Assembly (NCBI RefSeq): GCF_000429865.1
Contig: NZ_AUCR01000002.1
Span: 404,988-468,987, forward strand
Direction: 5' to 3'
Length of the DNA: 64,000 bases
Origin: Cucumibacter marinus DSM 18995
GTDB taxonomy: Bacteria; Pseudomonadota; Alphaproteobacteria; Rhizobiales; Devosiaceae
The notes below the pieces were generated by a model, which was not told where the DNA came from, ran no database searches, and saw nothing but the letters and a program-made list of their open reading frames with translations. The position numbers and the translations under genes are program-made. This document shows, piece by piece, positions 33,723 to 42,109 of this stretch; the stretch's first letter is position 1; each line of letters opens with the position of its first letter.

Positions 33723-34651
33723 CAATAGTCTCCGTCCGGCAGCGTGTCGGCGTGCCAGGCGGCGGGATCGGGCGCTGTGGTCAGCATGGTGCGGATAAAG
33801 GCCTGGCGCTCATGCTCGATGACGACGCTTTCCCACACGCAGGCGTTGATGCGGGTGTCGGTAAGCCGCGTGAAATCATGGCTGCCCGCCGGGGCGAGCA
33901 TGAGGATGTGGCAGTTGATCTCGCCAAATGCCCACCAGTGCAGCAGGAGCCAGGTGCCGTCCGCCCCGCTATGAACGATGGCATAGCCGAGCCCGTGATG
34001 ACCGCCGAGATCGTGGATTTCGGGCACCTGGCGGTCGATCTCGCGGCGGAGCGCTTTGACGAGGGCGTCAGGTGCGACGGCCTCATCATGGCCGGCGTTG
34101 ATCCAGTACATCTTGACCGCGATGCCCTGTGTCTCGTGCAGTCCGAGATGGCGAAAGGCGCGGTGGCGATAGGGTGTGGTGCTGCCGTCGATAGCGCCCG
34201 GCGGCGAGGCGAGGGGCTTGCCGGAGGCGGGGTATGTCTTTCGAAACCCGTCCTTGCTGGCGATCTTGCCATCGCGGAAGGTGAAAACGTCATAGCCGCG
34301 CGCCGTCATTTCCGGGCCATCGGCTCCGTCGGTCGTCCAGGACCAGCCGGCATAAGCCGTGTCGCCAAAGAAAACGCCCGGCTCGGCGGTGGCTTTTCCG
34401 GTGTCGAATGCGAGGAACTGTGCGAACCCCTTTCGTACCGCCTCGCGCCCGCGCCAGGTTTCGCCGGGTTCGGGGCCGATGGAGCCGGAATAGACCACAT
34501 CATCGGTGACTAGCGCCATCAGCGCTTCGATGTCGCGGTCGCCCCAGGCCTTTTGAAACCGGGCAAGGACGGCCCGATTGATCTCGGTTTCAGGGTCAAC
34601 AGTTTCTCTCTCTCCCGCGGTGGTCGCGGGGGTGTTGTTTGCAGCGCTCAT
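33722..34651 (-). CDS. SnoaL/NTF2-like domain fused to an unknown C-terminal domain
   Basis: A 309-residue protein. Residues about 15-130 are an NTF2-like fold (NRAVLARFQKAWGDRDIEALMALVTDDVVYSG, GREAVRKGFAQFL, GYDVFTFRDGKIASKDGFRK). Residues about 150-309 form a second domain rich in His, Trp and Asp (MYWINAGHDEAVAPDALVKAL, HDLGGHHGLGYAIVH, LLLHWWAFGEINCHIL) that I do not recognise. Typical SnoaL-like proteins are about 130 residues, so this is a fusion. ATG 34651 follows TTGGAGA. Coupled to the GNAT gene. Confidence 0.75.
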   Translation of the reverse strand: MSAANNTPATTAGERETVDPETEINRAVLARFQKAWGDRDIEALMALVTDDVVYSGSIGPEPGETWRGREAVRKGFAQFLAFDTGKATAEPGVFFGDTAYAGWSWTTDGADGPEMTARGYDVFTFRDGKIASKDGFRKTYPASGKPLASPPGAIDGSTTPYRHRAFRHLGLHETQGIAVKMYWINAGHDEAVAPDALVKALRREIDRQVPEIHDLGGHHGLGYAIVHSGADGTWLLLHWWAFGEINCHILMLAPAGSHDFTRLTDTRINACVWESVVIEHERQAFIRTMLTTAPDPAAWHADTLPDGDY

Positions 34652-34824
34652 GCCGGTCTCCAAGATTGCTCCCGGCACGAGGCTACTGCCCGACTGGCCC
34701 ATGCTCTACGTCCAGTTCGGAGGTTTTGGATAAGGCCAATTATTTGGGGGAGTTGCGACCCCGACCCGCCTTGCCCTTTGCCCCCTGCGCCGGTTAGCTG
34801 AAGGCGGTTGGCGGGGAGAGGTTC

Positions 34825-35247
34825 ATGTCCATCATTTTCGGGATCGTTCTGGCCGGGATCTGCGTGCTCATTCATTATGAGGCGCTCAGGTGGCTTTCCG
34901 GGCATCTCGACCGGCTGGAGCGGATTGCAAGGCGGCGCCTGCTGGTGGCGATTGCGGTCAGCTTTGTCGCGCATCTTGTCGAGATTGCGCTGTTCGCGGC
35001 AGCGTTCTGGCTGATCGCAGCGACCGGATTCGGGGCGCTCACCGGCGAGATCGACCATGATTTCTCGGATTATCTCTATTTCTCGGCCACGAGCTACACG
35101 ACCCTGGGGGTCGGAGACATCACGCCCACCGACGGGATGCGCATGGTGGCGGGGATCGAGGGGTTGACAGGGCTGGTGATGATCACCTGGTCGGCATCCT
35201 TCACCTATCTGATCATGCGCAAGTTCTGGAGCTTCGACGAGGAATAG
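34825..35247 (+). CDS. Two-helix ion-channel protein with atypical selectivity filter
   Basis: A 140-residue membrane protein with an N-terminal helix, a second helix (VAIAVSFVAHLVEIALFAAAFWLIAA), a pore region YLYFSATSYTTLGVGDITPTDGMRMVAGIEGLTG and a closing helix. The filter is TTLGVGD (92-98), in the position of the TVGYGD motif of K+ channels, with Val for the usual Tyr/Phe. No cytoplasmic RCK/TrkA domain is attached. It probably conducts K+, but selectivity may be changed. Confidence 0.85.
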   Translation: MSIIFGIVLAGICVLIHYEALRWLSGHLDRLERIARRRLLVAIAVSFVAHLVEIALFAAAFWLIAATGFGALTGEIDHDFSDYLYFSATSYTTLGVGDITPTDGMRMVAGIEGLTGLVMITWSASFTYLIMRKFWSFDEE

Positions 35248-35298
35248 GCGCCTGGCGGATTGATTCAGCGTGCTTTGGCAAGCTGCTGTTTCCGCAAA

Positions 35299-35324
35299 CA
35301 AAAAGACCGCCGGGCGGCGGTCTC
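35299..35324 (-). terminator. Intrinsic terminator, minus strand
   Basis: AGACCGCC / GGCGGTCT stem followed on the minus strand by TTTTTG. It can serve the small gene at 35503-35616; on the plus strand it lies 55 bases after the ion-channel gene but has no T run there. Confidence 0.65.
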
Positions 35325-35502
35325 AGAAGTCAGTGGTCAGGGTTGGGGTTATTGAGGGCGGCACCGGACTGGGGGGAAGGGGGCTGAGGAATGGCCCGGC
35401 CCGGCGCCTTTGGGGGAGGTCAGGAAAGGATGGTTGAGTTGGAGGTCAGTATCCTTTGCAAAATCCTGCCGAGTTCCCTTGTGGGGAAGCTTTCGGGGCC
35501 GA

Positions 35503-35616
35503 TCAGGCCAGACCACCGCTGAGGGTGAGGACTGTGCCCGCAATGCCGGTCATGAACAGGCCGGCGACGGCGGCAAGGCTCATCTTGTAGATCTGCATCA
35601 TGCGATGGTCGGTCAT
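35503..35616 (-). CDS. 37-residue single-helix membrane peptide
   Basis: MTDHRMMQIYKMSLAAVAGLFMTGIAGTVLTLSGGLA: a basic, His-containing start and one hydrophobic helix. ATG 35616 is preceded by AAAGGAGG at the ideal distance, which is the main support. A terminator lies downstream at 35299. Too short for automated callers. It could be a small regulatory membrane protein; no homologue known to me. Confidence 0.55.
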   Translation of the reverse strand: MTDHRMMQIYKMSLAAVAGLFMTGIAGTVLTLSGGLA

Positions 35617-35738
35617 TGTGGCCTCCTTTCGGCCCGTTGTGGCCTTTCGGCTGGGGCGCCGTGGCGCCCTGTTAAAGAAGAAACGCCGGGACGGGGGAAA
35701 GGTTTCAGAAAGGGTCGCAAAAATTTGGGTGGCGGAGA

Positions 35739-35766
35739 CAAAAAAGCCGCCCCGGGAGGGCGGCCT
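35739..35766 (-). terminator. Intrinsic terminator of SH3b/crystallin-like gene A
   Basis: GCCGCCC / GGGCGGC stem with loop TCCCG, then TTTTTT on the minus strand, 50 bases after the stop codon at 35816. Confidence 0.85.
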
Positions 35767-35815
35767 TGCCGTTGCGGGGGCCGGACAGAACCGTCCGGCC
35801 CGAAGGGTCCTGGTC

Positions 35816-36445
35816 TTACTTGTAGACCTGCAGCGAGCCGATCGCATTGTCGACCGGGCCAGGCAGCTGGTTGTGGCTGCTGTTGTAGACAATGCAGCCG
35901 CCATTGTAGTTCCACTTGTCGCAGACGCGGACCTTGTAGCCGGCAGCGAGGTAGAAGGAGGAGATATTGTTGTTCCTCCAGCCCTGCAGCTTGGGCCGGT
36001 TGCCCGAGCCCTGGATGCAGAAGCTCTGACCGGTGTAGTTCTTGCCGGTGTAGAAGCAGGACTGGCCCACATTCACGTTCACATTGGCGCCGTCGGACCC
36101 GAAGGTCACCGAGAAGTTGGGGCCGCCAAAGGTGATCGAGACGTTGGGCTTGTCTTCTTCTTCCTCGAAGCCGCCGCCACCGCCGCCGCCGCCATTGTAG
36201 AGCGTCAGGTAGCTCTGGGAGGCGAAGTAGCCATCACTGAACTTGCACCAGCCGCCCGAACAGCCCACGGTCTCGCGGACCTGGCCGGGATAAAGCACAT
36301 AGACCTTGGAATAGCCGCCGCCAGGGCCGGTGCGCACATTGAGCGGGACGGTGGACGTCACCTGATCCGCATAGACCGCGCCGGCGGTTGCCAGCAGGCC
36401 GGTAAAGGCGAGGATGCCCGCCATAAGCCATTTGGAAAGTTTCAT
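35816..36445 (-). CDS. Secreted SH3b + crystallin/I36-like protein, copy A
   Basis: A 209-residue exported protein. The signal peptide ends VYAD. A bacterial SH3 domain follows (STVPLNVRTGPGGGYSKVYVLYPGQ, CSGGWCKFSDGYFASQSYL, residues 30-82), then a poly-Gly and Glu linker, then about 110 residues of beta/gamma-crystallin or peptidase-inhibitor-I36 type (CFYTGKNYTGQSFCIQGSG, WRNNNISSFYLAAGYKVRVCDKWNYNGGC). Cys pairs suggest periplasmic or extracellular disulfides. SH3b domains often bind peptidoglycan. It has the same layout as the genes at 36820 and 37855. RBS AGGGAGA before ATG 36445. Confidence 0.82.
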   Translation of the reverse strand: MKLSKWLMAGILAFTGLLATAGAVYADQVTSTVPLNVRTGPGGGYSKVYVLYPGQVRETVGCSGGWCKFSDGYFASQSYLTLYNGGGGGGGGFEEEEDKPNVSITFGGPNFSVTFGSDGANVNVNVGQSCFYTGKNYTGQSFCIQGSGNRPKLQGWRNNNISSFYLAAGYKVRVCDKWNYNGGCIVYNSSHNQLPGPVDNAIGSLQVYK

Positions 36446-36819
36446 GTCTGTCTCCCTGCGAAAATCTGGATTATTTCCAGTGTCAGCACTTGATCATTTC
36501 GCGAATGAACCGGTGCTGAACGAACCTGCTGCAGGGCGAGCCATGGACGCCGAATAGCGTTGGCGCTTGCTCGAGCCGGCCGCACGGCTCGTCTATCCAG
36601 TGCATAAAGTCTAGCCCCATCAGGGGTTTGACGCCAGAAAAAAGCGATTCGGACCGGTCGAGCGGTAAACGAATTGCGCCGGACCATCGGCCCGGCGCAT
36701 TTGCGATGTGTGGCGAGACGCCCTCCGCCCGCGTCCCCGGCGGTCCGCCGCATGGCGGGCGGACCATCAGCCTCAGAGCGGGGGCGCCCCATTCGGGGCC
36801 TCGGTCCCGGCGCCCGCGA
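36446..36819. other. Intergenic region between SH3b/crystallin-like genes A and B
   Basis: No gene seen. It contains the leader of gene A and, at about 36751-36775, a GGTCCGCC / GGCGGACC-type hairpin that could end gene B transcription, though without a T run. Confidence 0.5.
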
Positions 36820-37632
36820 TTACCGGTCGCGAAGCACGCGGAAGGAGGAAATCCGGTCGTTCCAGTAGCGGCCGACATTGGGGGTGTTGCTGTCGATCAC
36901 ACGGCAATTGCCGCCATAGCTGGCATGTTCGCAGACCTGCACCTTGTAGCCGCGGTTGACCTTGATCGAGGAGATCTGGTCGTTCCAGCGATTGCCGACA
37001 TAGCGGCGGCTGTCGCCCCGGTCGGCGCAGAAGGAATTGCCGCGGTAGCCGACATGTTCGTAGAAGCACACGACGTCGTTGCCACGACCGCCCCAGCCGC
37101 CATTGCCACCACCGTAGCCGGGCCGGCCCGGACGATTGTAGCGGTCATCGTCGCAGTTGACGCCGAATGAGAAGTTCGGGCCGTCAATGCAGAAGCCGAC
37201 ATCGGGGTCGTTGTTGCCACCCTGGTTGCCGCCATAGCCGCCACCCTGATTGCCGCCGCCATTATGGCCACCGCCATAGCCACCGCCATAGCCACCGCCA
37301 TTGTTACCGCCGCCATAGCCGCCGCCCTGGTTGCCGCCGTAGCCGCCGCCATTGTTGCCGCCATAGCCGCCGCCATTGCCATAGGCCGGGACGAGATAAC
37401 GGTCGGACGCGTAGCCACCGCGGTCGAGCTTGCACCAGCCGGAGCCGCAGAAATCAACTTCGACCTTCTGGCCAGCATAAAGGGTGTAGATCACCGGGTA
37501 GCCGGTCGACGGACCCGAGCGAACGTTGAGCGAGGTGGTGGACTGCATGGGGGCGGCATAGGCCGCGGCAGCGCCGGTGAAAGCGAGGCCGAGAGCGGCA
37601 GCGCCGGTGATGAAAAGCTTGCGAAGCGACAT
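36820..37632 (-). CDS. Secreted SH3b + Gly-rich repeat + crystallin/I36-like protein, copy B
   Basis: A 270-residue exported protein with the plan of copy A: signal peptide ending AYAAP, SH3b domain (TTSLNVRSGPSTGYPVIYTLYAGQ, CGSGWCKLDRGGYASDRYL), then a linker of about 60 residues of GGGYGGN-type repeats (encoded at about 37205-37385), then the crystallin/I36-like domain (CFYEHVGYRGNSFCADRGDSRR, WNDQISSIKVNRGYKVQVCEHASYGGNC, WNDRISSFRVLRDR). The repeat tract is the main length difference from its paralogues. RBS AAGGAG before ATG 37632. Confidence 0.82.
   Translation of the reverse strand: MSLRKLFITGAAALGLAFTGAAAAYAAPMQSTTSLNVRSGPSTGYPVIYTLYAGQKVEVDFCGSGWCKLDRGGYASDRYLVPAYGNGGGYGGNNGGGYGGNQGGGYGGGNNGGGYGGGYGGGHNGGGNQGGGYGGNQGGNNDPDVGFCIDGPNFSFGVNCDDDRYNRPGRPGYGGGNGGWGGRGNDVVCFYEHVGYRGNSFCADRGDSRRYVGNRWNDQISSIKVNRGYKVQVCEHASYGGNCRVIDSNTPNVGRYWNDRISSFRVLRDR
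37205..37385. repeat. In-gene Gly/Tyr/Asn-coding tandem repeat
   Basis: Degenerate units of 9-15 bases built from GCCGCCATAGCC and CCACCGCC on the plus strand, encoding GGGYGGN and GGNQGG units in copy B. A tract like this can change length by slippage. Confidence 0.75.
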
Positions 37633-37800
37633 GGTGAACTCCTTGATGGTGAACCCCGGTGCCGGGTGTTCGTGTTGGTGTGAGCGGAATTCAACATTTG
37701 GCGGCTGAACGGTAGCTGAACAGCGTTTTTAGTTTTGTTTCAGACAACTAGGGGAGGCAGGGAAGGCCGGATTTCCGGGCTTTCCAGTCTGTCCGAGGCG

Positions 37801-37833
37801 AAAAAAAAACGCCGCCCCGGAGGGCGGCGTTGA
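37801..37833 (-). terminator. Intrinsic terminator of SH3b/crystallin-like gene C
   Basis: ACGCCGCC / GGCGGCGT stem with a CTCCGGG-type loop, then nine T residues on the minus strand, 22 bases after the stop at 37855. Confidence 0.88.
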
Positions 37834-37854
37834 TCGTTTCAGGCTGTGGCCCGG

Positions 37855-38508
37855 CTACTGTCTCCAGCGCGGCCGGATCCGGTAGGACGAGATTTCGTCG
37901 TTCCGGTTCAGGCGGCGGCGGTCGGCATTGACGATCCAGCAGCCCTGATAGTTGACGTCGCGGCACACGACCGCGGAGGCGTTACCCTTCACGTCGATCG
38001 AGGAAATGCGGTCGTTCCAGAACGGGCTGAGGCGATTGTCGCGATCGCCGGGACGCTCACAGAAGGACCGGCCGCGGAAGTTGACGTGCTCATAGAAGCA
38101 CACCTCGCCATAGCGCGGGTGGTTCGGACGGTTGCGGTCGCCCTGGTCGGGATCGCAGTTGACGCCGAAGGAGAAGTTTTCGCCTTCGATGCAGAAACCG
38201 ACATCGGGATCGGGCCGGCCGCCGGTCTGGGGCGGGTTGTTCCCGCCGCGATTGCCCGAAACCGGGCGCAGATAGCTGCGCGAGGCATAGTTGCCATCAC
38301 CGAAACGGCACCAACTGCCGACTTCGGCCACGCAATTGCGCACGTCGCCCGGCCGCATCACATATTGCACGGCATAGCCCGTGGACGGGCCGGAGCGCAC
38401 GTTAAGAGTGGTGGTGGAGGTGACGTTGTAGGCGAAGCCCGCGGTCACCGTGGCCAGAAAGCCGAGCGTTGCGAGCCCGGCAGCGGCCATCCATTTTCTG
38501 AGCATCAT
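37855..38508 (-). CDS. Secreted SH3b + crystallin/I36-like protein, copy C
   Basis: A 217-residue exported protein: signal peptide (MMLRKWMAAAGLATLGFLATVTAGFA), SH3b domain (TTTLNVRSGPSTGYAVQYVMRPGD, VGSWCRFGDGNYASRSYL), an Asn/Pro/Gly linker, the DPDVGFCIEGENFSFGVNCDPDQ segment shared with copy B, and the crystallin/I36-like domain (CFYEHVNFRGRSFCERPGDR, WNDRISSIDVKGNASAVVCRDVNYQGCW). ATG 38508 after GAGGAGAA. Each of the three paralogues has its own ribosome site, and A and C have their own terminators, so they are probably separate units. Confidence 0.82.
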   Translation of the reverse strand: MMLRKWMAAAGLATLGFLATVTAGFAYNVTSTTTLNVRSGPSTGYAVQYVMRPGDVRNCVAEVGSWCRFGDGNYASRSYLRPVSGNRGGNNPPQTGGRPDPDVGFCIEGENFSFGVNCDPDQGDRNRPNHPRYGEVCFYEHVNFRGRSFCERPGDRDNRLSPFWNDRISSIDVKGNASAVVCRDVNYQGCWIVNADRRRLNRNDEISSYRIRPRWRQ

Positions 38509-38664
38509 GGTATTCTCCTCGCTCTGTTCGCCCCCCGTTTGACTAGAAAACACACGGATAAGCCTTTGGTTCCGTGAGCGCAGTGTCGCGTCTGCAGTTG
38601 ACCCATCCGGGCGGTCGACGGCTTAATGGCACGGGAGTTGGGCAATCAAAGGGAATGGTGCCTC

Positions 38665-41067
38665 ATGTTCGGGACGCAAAAGACGCTGGTGGCGCTGGCC
38701 GCCGGGCTGGTTTTCGGTTTGACGGCGGTGTTGGCGAGTGCGCCGGTGCAGGCGGGCGAAAAGGTGATGGTTGTGCTCGACGGGTCGGGCTCGATGTGGG
38801 GACGCATCGATGAAGAGCCCAAGATCTCGATCGCGCAGCGAGTGCTCAAGGATGTGCTGGGCGGCATCGAGGCCGATGTCGATCTGGGGTTGATGTCCTA
38901 TGGTCACCGCGAAGAGGGCAATTGCGCCGATATCGAAATCATCATCGAGCCGGGGCCGGGGAACGGGCCGGCGATCGGGGAGGCGTCCGACAAGATCAAC
39001 CCGCTTGGCAAAACGCCGCTCTCGGATGCCGTGCGCATGGCGGCGGAAAGCCTCAGCTATACCGATGAACGCGCCAGCGTGATCCTGATCACGGACGGGA
39101 TCGAGACCTGCGACGCGGACCCTTGTGCGCTGGGGATGGCGCTCGAAGAAGCCGGTATCGACTTCACCGCGCATGTGATCGGTTTCGGGCTTTCGGCGGA
39201 AGAAGGCCAGCAGGTCGCCTGCCTGGCGGAGAATACCGGCGGTCTCTATCTGCCCGCAGGCGACGCAGACCAGCTTGAGCAGGTTCTGGGCGAAACCGTT
39301 GAGGATATTGCCGAGGCCGAGCCCGAAGTGATCGAGGAGGCTCCCGAAGCAGTCGAGGAAGAACCCGAGGCGTTGCCGGAGGCGAGCGTTGCTGGTCCCG
39401 AGAGCGTCGAGATCGGACGGACCTTCACTGGCACATGGGAAGGCCCGGGCGAGCGGCGTGATGCGCTGGTGCTGTGGGATCCGACCGCGAACCAGGGCGA
39501 GGGCCGGGAAGTGGCCGGCCGGCGGCTGATCAATGGGGACATGGACAACCAGGCGGTCGACCTGGTGGCGCCGGTGCATGTGGGCACCTATGAGCTGCGC
39601 TATGTCTGGGGCAGCCGGCGGATCGTTTTGGCGACGACCACGATCGAAGTCGTTGACGCACCGGTTTCGCTCGATGCCCCGGCGACGGTGGCTATCGGCA
39701 AGCGCTTCACGACCACGTGGGAAGGCCCGGGTGGCCGCCGCGACACCATCGAGATTATCGATCCGACCGGTGATGGCGGCGAAGGCAGCCGGGTGCGCGG
39801 CAAGCGGCTGGTGAATGACGATTTCGAAAACAATCAGGTGACGATGGAGGCGCCGGCCGAGCCCGGTTTCTATCGCCTGCAATATTGGAACGGGGACAAT
39901 CGCGAAGTGCTCGCGACCCGCGAAATCGAGGTGCTCGACGCGCCGGTTTCGCTCACCGCAGAGGACACCGTGCCCATGGGCCGGGTGTTCGATGTGACCT
40001 GGGAAGGGCCGGGCGCGCGGCGCGATGCGGTCGAGATCTTCGATCAGAGCGCCAATCAGGGCGAAGGCAAGGTGATCTCCTCGCAGCGGCTGGTGAATGG
40101 CGATTTTGACAATGCCAGCGTGCGGCTGACGGCGCCGGCAGAGCCGGGCGACTACCTGCTGCGCTACTGGAATGGTGACAACCGCACGGTGCTCGCCACC
40201 CGCCCGATCAGCGTGGCGGAAGTGGCCGTCTCGCTCTCGGCTGACGATGCGGTGCCCATGGGCCGTCCGTTCGATGTGACCTGGCAAGGCCCGGGGGCGC
40301 GGCGCGACGCGGTCGAGATCTTCGATGAGAGTGCCGATGCGGGGCGTGGCAAGGTGGTCAGCGCAATGCGGATTGCCAATGGCGACTATGACAATGCCAT
40401 GGTGACGCTCAACGCACCGGCGGAGCCGGGCGAATACCTGCTTCGCTACTGGAATGGCGACAGCCGCACGGTGCTGGCGACGCGACCGATCACGGTCGAG
40501 GCGGTGGCCGTCTCGCTCGATGCTGCCGAGACGGTGAAAATCGGGCAATCATTGACGGTGACCTGGGAAGGCCCGGGTGCCCGCCGGGATGCGATCGAAT
40601 TGTTCGACCCGGAAGCCGATGCCGGGCGCGGAAAGGTGCTCGTCAGCCAGCGCATTACCAATGGCGATTATGACAACAGGACCGTCGAACTGACAGTGCC
40701 GGTCGCACCGAAGACCTATGAGCTGCGCTACTGGAACGGGGACGGGCGCACCGTGCTCGCAACCCGGCCGGTAACGGTGGAGCCGATGGATGTCTCGCTT
40801 GACGGGCCGGCAAGCGTGGGGGTCGAAGAGACCTTTGCAGTCACCTGGGAAGGGCCGGGGGCCTATCGCGATGCGGTCGAGGTGTTCGATCCGCGTGCCG
40901 CTGGCGGGCAGGGGCGGACGGCGACCTCCACCCGGCTGGTCAATGGCGACTACGACAACAAAAGCGTCAATGTTCGCGCGCCGAAGGAGCCGGGCAACTA
41001 TCTCCTGCGCTATTGGAACGGAGATTTTGGCGCGGTGCTGTTCGAGGCGCCGATCATCGTCGAATAG
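38665..41067 (+). CDS. Secreted von Willebrand A protein with six tandem ~93-residue repeats
   Basis: An 800-residue exported protein. The signal peptide ends PVQAGE. A von Willebrand A domain spans about 32-215 with the metal-site DGSGS (39-43), the threonine of GKTPLSD (117) and ITDGIET (142-148). A Glu/Pro-rich link (216-240) precedes six consecutive repeats of about 93 residues to the C-terminus, each starting VSLxAxxxVxxG, carrying the core TWEGPGxRRDxxEIxDP and ending LRYWNGDxRTVLATRPI. The repeats look like Ig/beta-sandwich adhesion modules. ATG 38665 was chosen for signal peptide fit. Cell-surface binding or a scaffold role is inferred. Confidence 0.86.
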   Translation: MFGTQKTLVALAAGLVFGLTAVLASAPVQAGEKVMVVLDGSGSMWGRIDEEPKISIAQRVLKDVLGGIEADVDLGLMSYGHREEGNCADIEIIIEPGPGNGPAIGEASDKINPLGKTPLSDAVRMAAESLSYTDERASVILITDGIETCDADPCALGMALEEAGIDFTAHVIGFGLSAEEGQQVACLAENTGGLYLPAGDADQLEQVLGETVEDIAEAEPEVIEEAPEAVEEEPEALPEASVAGPESVEIGRTFTGTWEGPGERRDALVLWDPTANQGEGREVAGRRLINGDMDNQAVDLVAPVHVGTYELRYVWGSRRIVLATTTIEVVDAPVSLDAPATVAIGKRFTTTWEGPGGRRDTIEIIDPTGDGGEGSRVRGKRLVNDDFENNQVTMEAPAEPGFYRLQYWNGDNREVLATREIEVLDAPVSLTAEDTVPMGRVFDVTWEGPGARRDAVEIFDQSANQGEGKVISSQRLVNGDFDNASVRLTAPAEPGDYLLRYWNGDNRTVLATRPISVAEVAVSLSADDAVPMGRPFDVTWQGPGARRDAVEIFDESADAGRGKVVSAMRIANGDYDNAMVTLNAPAEPGEYLLRYWNGDSRTVLATRPITVEAVAVSLDAAETVKIGQSLTVTWEGPGARRDAIELFDPEADAGRGKVLVSQRITNGDYDNRTVELTVPVAPKTYELRYWNGDGRTVLATRPVTVEPMDVSLDGPASVGVEETFAVTWEGPGAYRDAVEVFDPRAAGGQGRTATSTRLVNGDYDNKSVNVRAPKEPGNYLLRYWNGDFGAVLFEAPIIVE

Positions 41068-41176
41068 GGCGAAGGCGCCAAGGCGGGTTGATGCCGGGGC
41101 GGGTTGCCGCCCTGGCTGCGAAACGGAGAGCGGCCGCGGCTCCGATTTGTTGTTCGACTTTGGCAGGGGGGAAGAC

Positions 41177-41593
41177 TTGACTGACGAGACCATACGCAAG
41201 GCACAATGTTCCTGCGGGCAGTTCAGCGTGACTGTCCGCGGCGACCCTGAATGGGTGAATCTGTGCAACTGCCACGATTGCCAGCGCCGCACGGGCAGCG
41301 CCTTTCAGATTGCCGGCTTTTTCCGCGAAAGCCAGATCATCGAAAACACCGGCGAGCGAACCGAGTTTCATCGGCCGACCCAGGAGGGACGTACCATGGA
41401 TCTTGAATTTTGCCCGGTCTGTGGCGTTTCAGTTCTGTTTCGGCTCAAGCTGCGGCCCGGCATGATGGCGATTCATGCCGGATGTTTCGCCGATACCGGG
41501 TTCCCGGCGCCCGACCGGATATGGTTTGCACACCGCGCCCACCCATGGGTGGTGCTGCCACCCGGCAAGAACATGACTCCGGCACCTGACTGA
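41177..41593 (+). CDS. GFA family (Gfa/CENP-V) zinc protein
   Basis: A 138-residue protein of the glutathione-dependent formaldehyde-activating enzyme-like family. Zinc cysteines are in CSCGQF, LCNCHDCQ and FCPVCGVS; the fold ends in VVLPPGKNM. Most members are not proven formaldehyde enzymes. There is no ATG at the N-terminus: TTG 41177, five bases after GGGGGGA, starts LTDETIRKAQCSCGQF. Confidence 0.9.
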   Translation: MTDETIRKAQCSCGQFSVTVRGDPEWVNLCNCHDCQRRTGSAFQIAGFFRESQIIENTGERTEFHRPTQEGRTMDLEFCPVCGVSVLFRLKLRPGMMAIHAGCFADTGFPAPDRIWFAHRAHPWVVLPPGKNMTPAPD

Positions 41594-41713
41594 AGGCTTG
41601 GCTCGACCGGCCGGGAGACGGACAGGTTGCCACTCATCCAACCTTTTGATGCAGGTTTCGAGAAGCTCCCGGATGCAGCGGGGCTGGGGTGAATCCGCAG
41701 GTGTCGCTCACCC

Positions 41714-42109
41714 CTACTCAATCTTCCGCTTCTTCCCTTCATCGTCCAGCGCGACATAGATGAACCGGCCATCGGTGACCTTGACGCGGTCGGGGGAGCC
41801 GCGGCGGCGGACCCAGGCTTCGAGATCGACGGTGATCGAGGTGGTGCCGATGCGGGCGATGGTGGTGTAGATGCACAAAATGTCGCCCACCTTGACCGGG
41901 GCAATGAAGGTCATCGCTTCGACCGCGACGGTGGCCACGCGCCCCTTGACCCGTTCGATGGCGGAGACCGCGCCGGCAATATCCATCTGGCTCATCACCC
42001 AGCCGCCGAAAATATCGCCAGCGGCATTGGTATCGGCGGGCATGGCCATGGTGCGGATGGTCAGTTCACCTTTGGGCTCGGTGTTGTGGGCAGGCTCGGC
42101 ATGGGTCAC
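41714..42109 (-). CDS. Acyl-CoA thioesterase, YciA-type hotdog
   Basis: A 131-residue hotdog-fold acyl-CoA hydrolase. GELTIRTMAMPADTNAAGDIFGGWVMSQMDIAG contains the catalytic Asp region of the YciA/BACH family, followed by VAVEAMTFIAPVKVGDILCIY. It is normal length. I prefer GTG 42109 behind GAGGGGAT; ATG 42136 is in frame upstream with a poorer site. It hydrolyses acyl-CoA esters in the cytosol. Confidence 0.92.
   Translation of the reverse strand: MTHAEPAHNTEPKGELTIRTMAMPADTNAAGDIFGGWVMSQMDIAGAVSAIERVKGRVATVAVEAMTFIAPVKVGDILCIYTTIARIGTTSITVDLEAWVRRRGSPDRVKVTDGRFIYVALDDEGKKRKIE

Noticed and set aside
38623-40548. 641-residue minus-strand open frame opposite the VWA protein gene
   Set aside because: Its apparent repeats merely mirror the repeats of the plus-strand gene; His/Arg-rich with no start signal.
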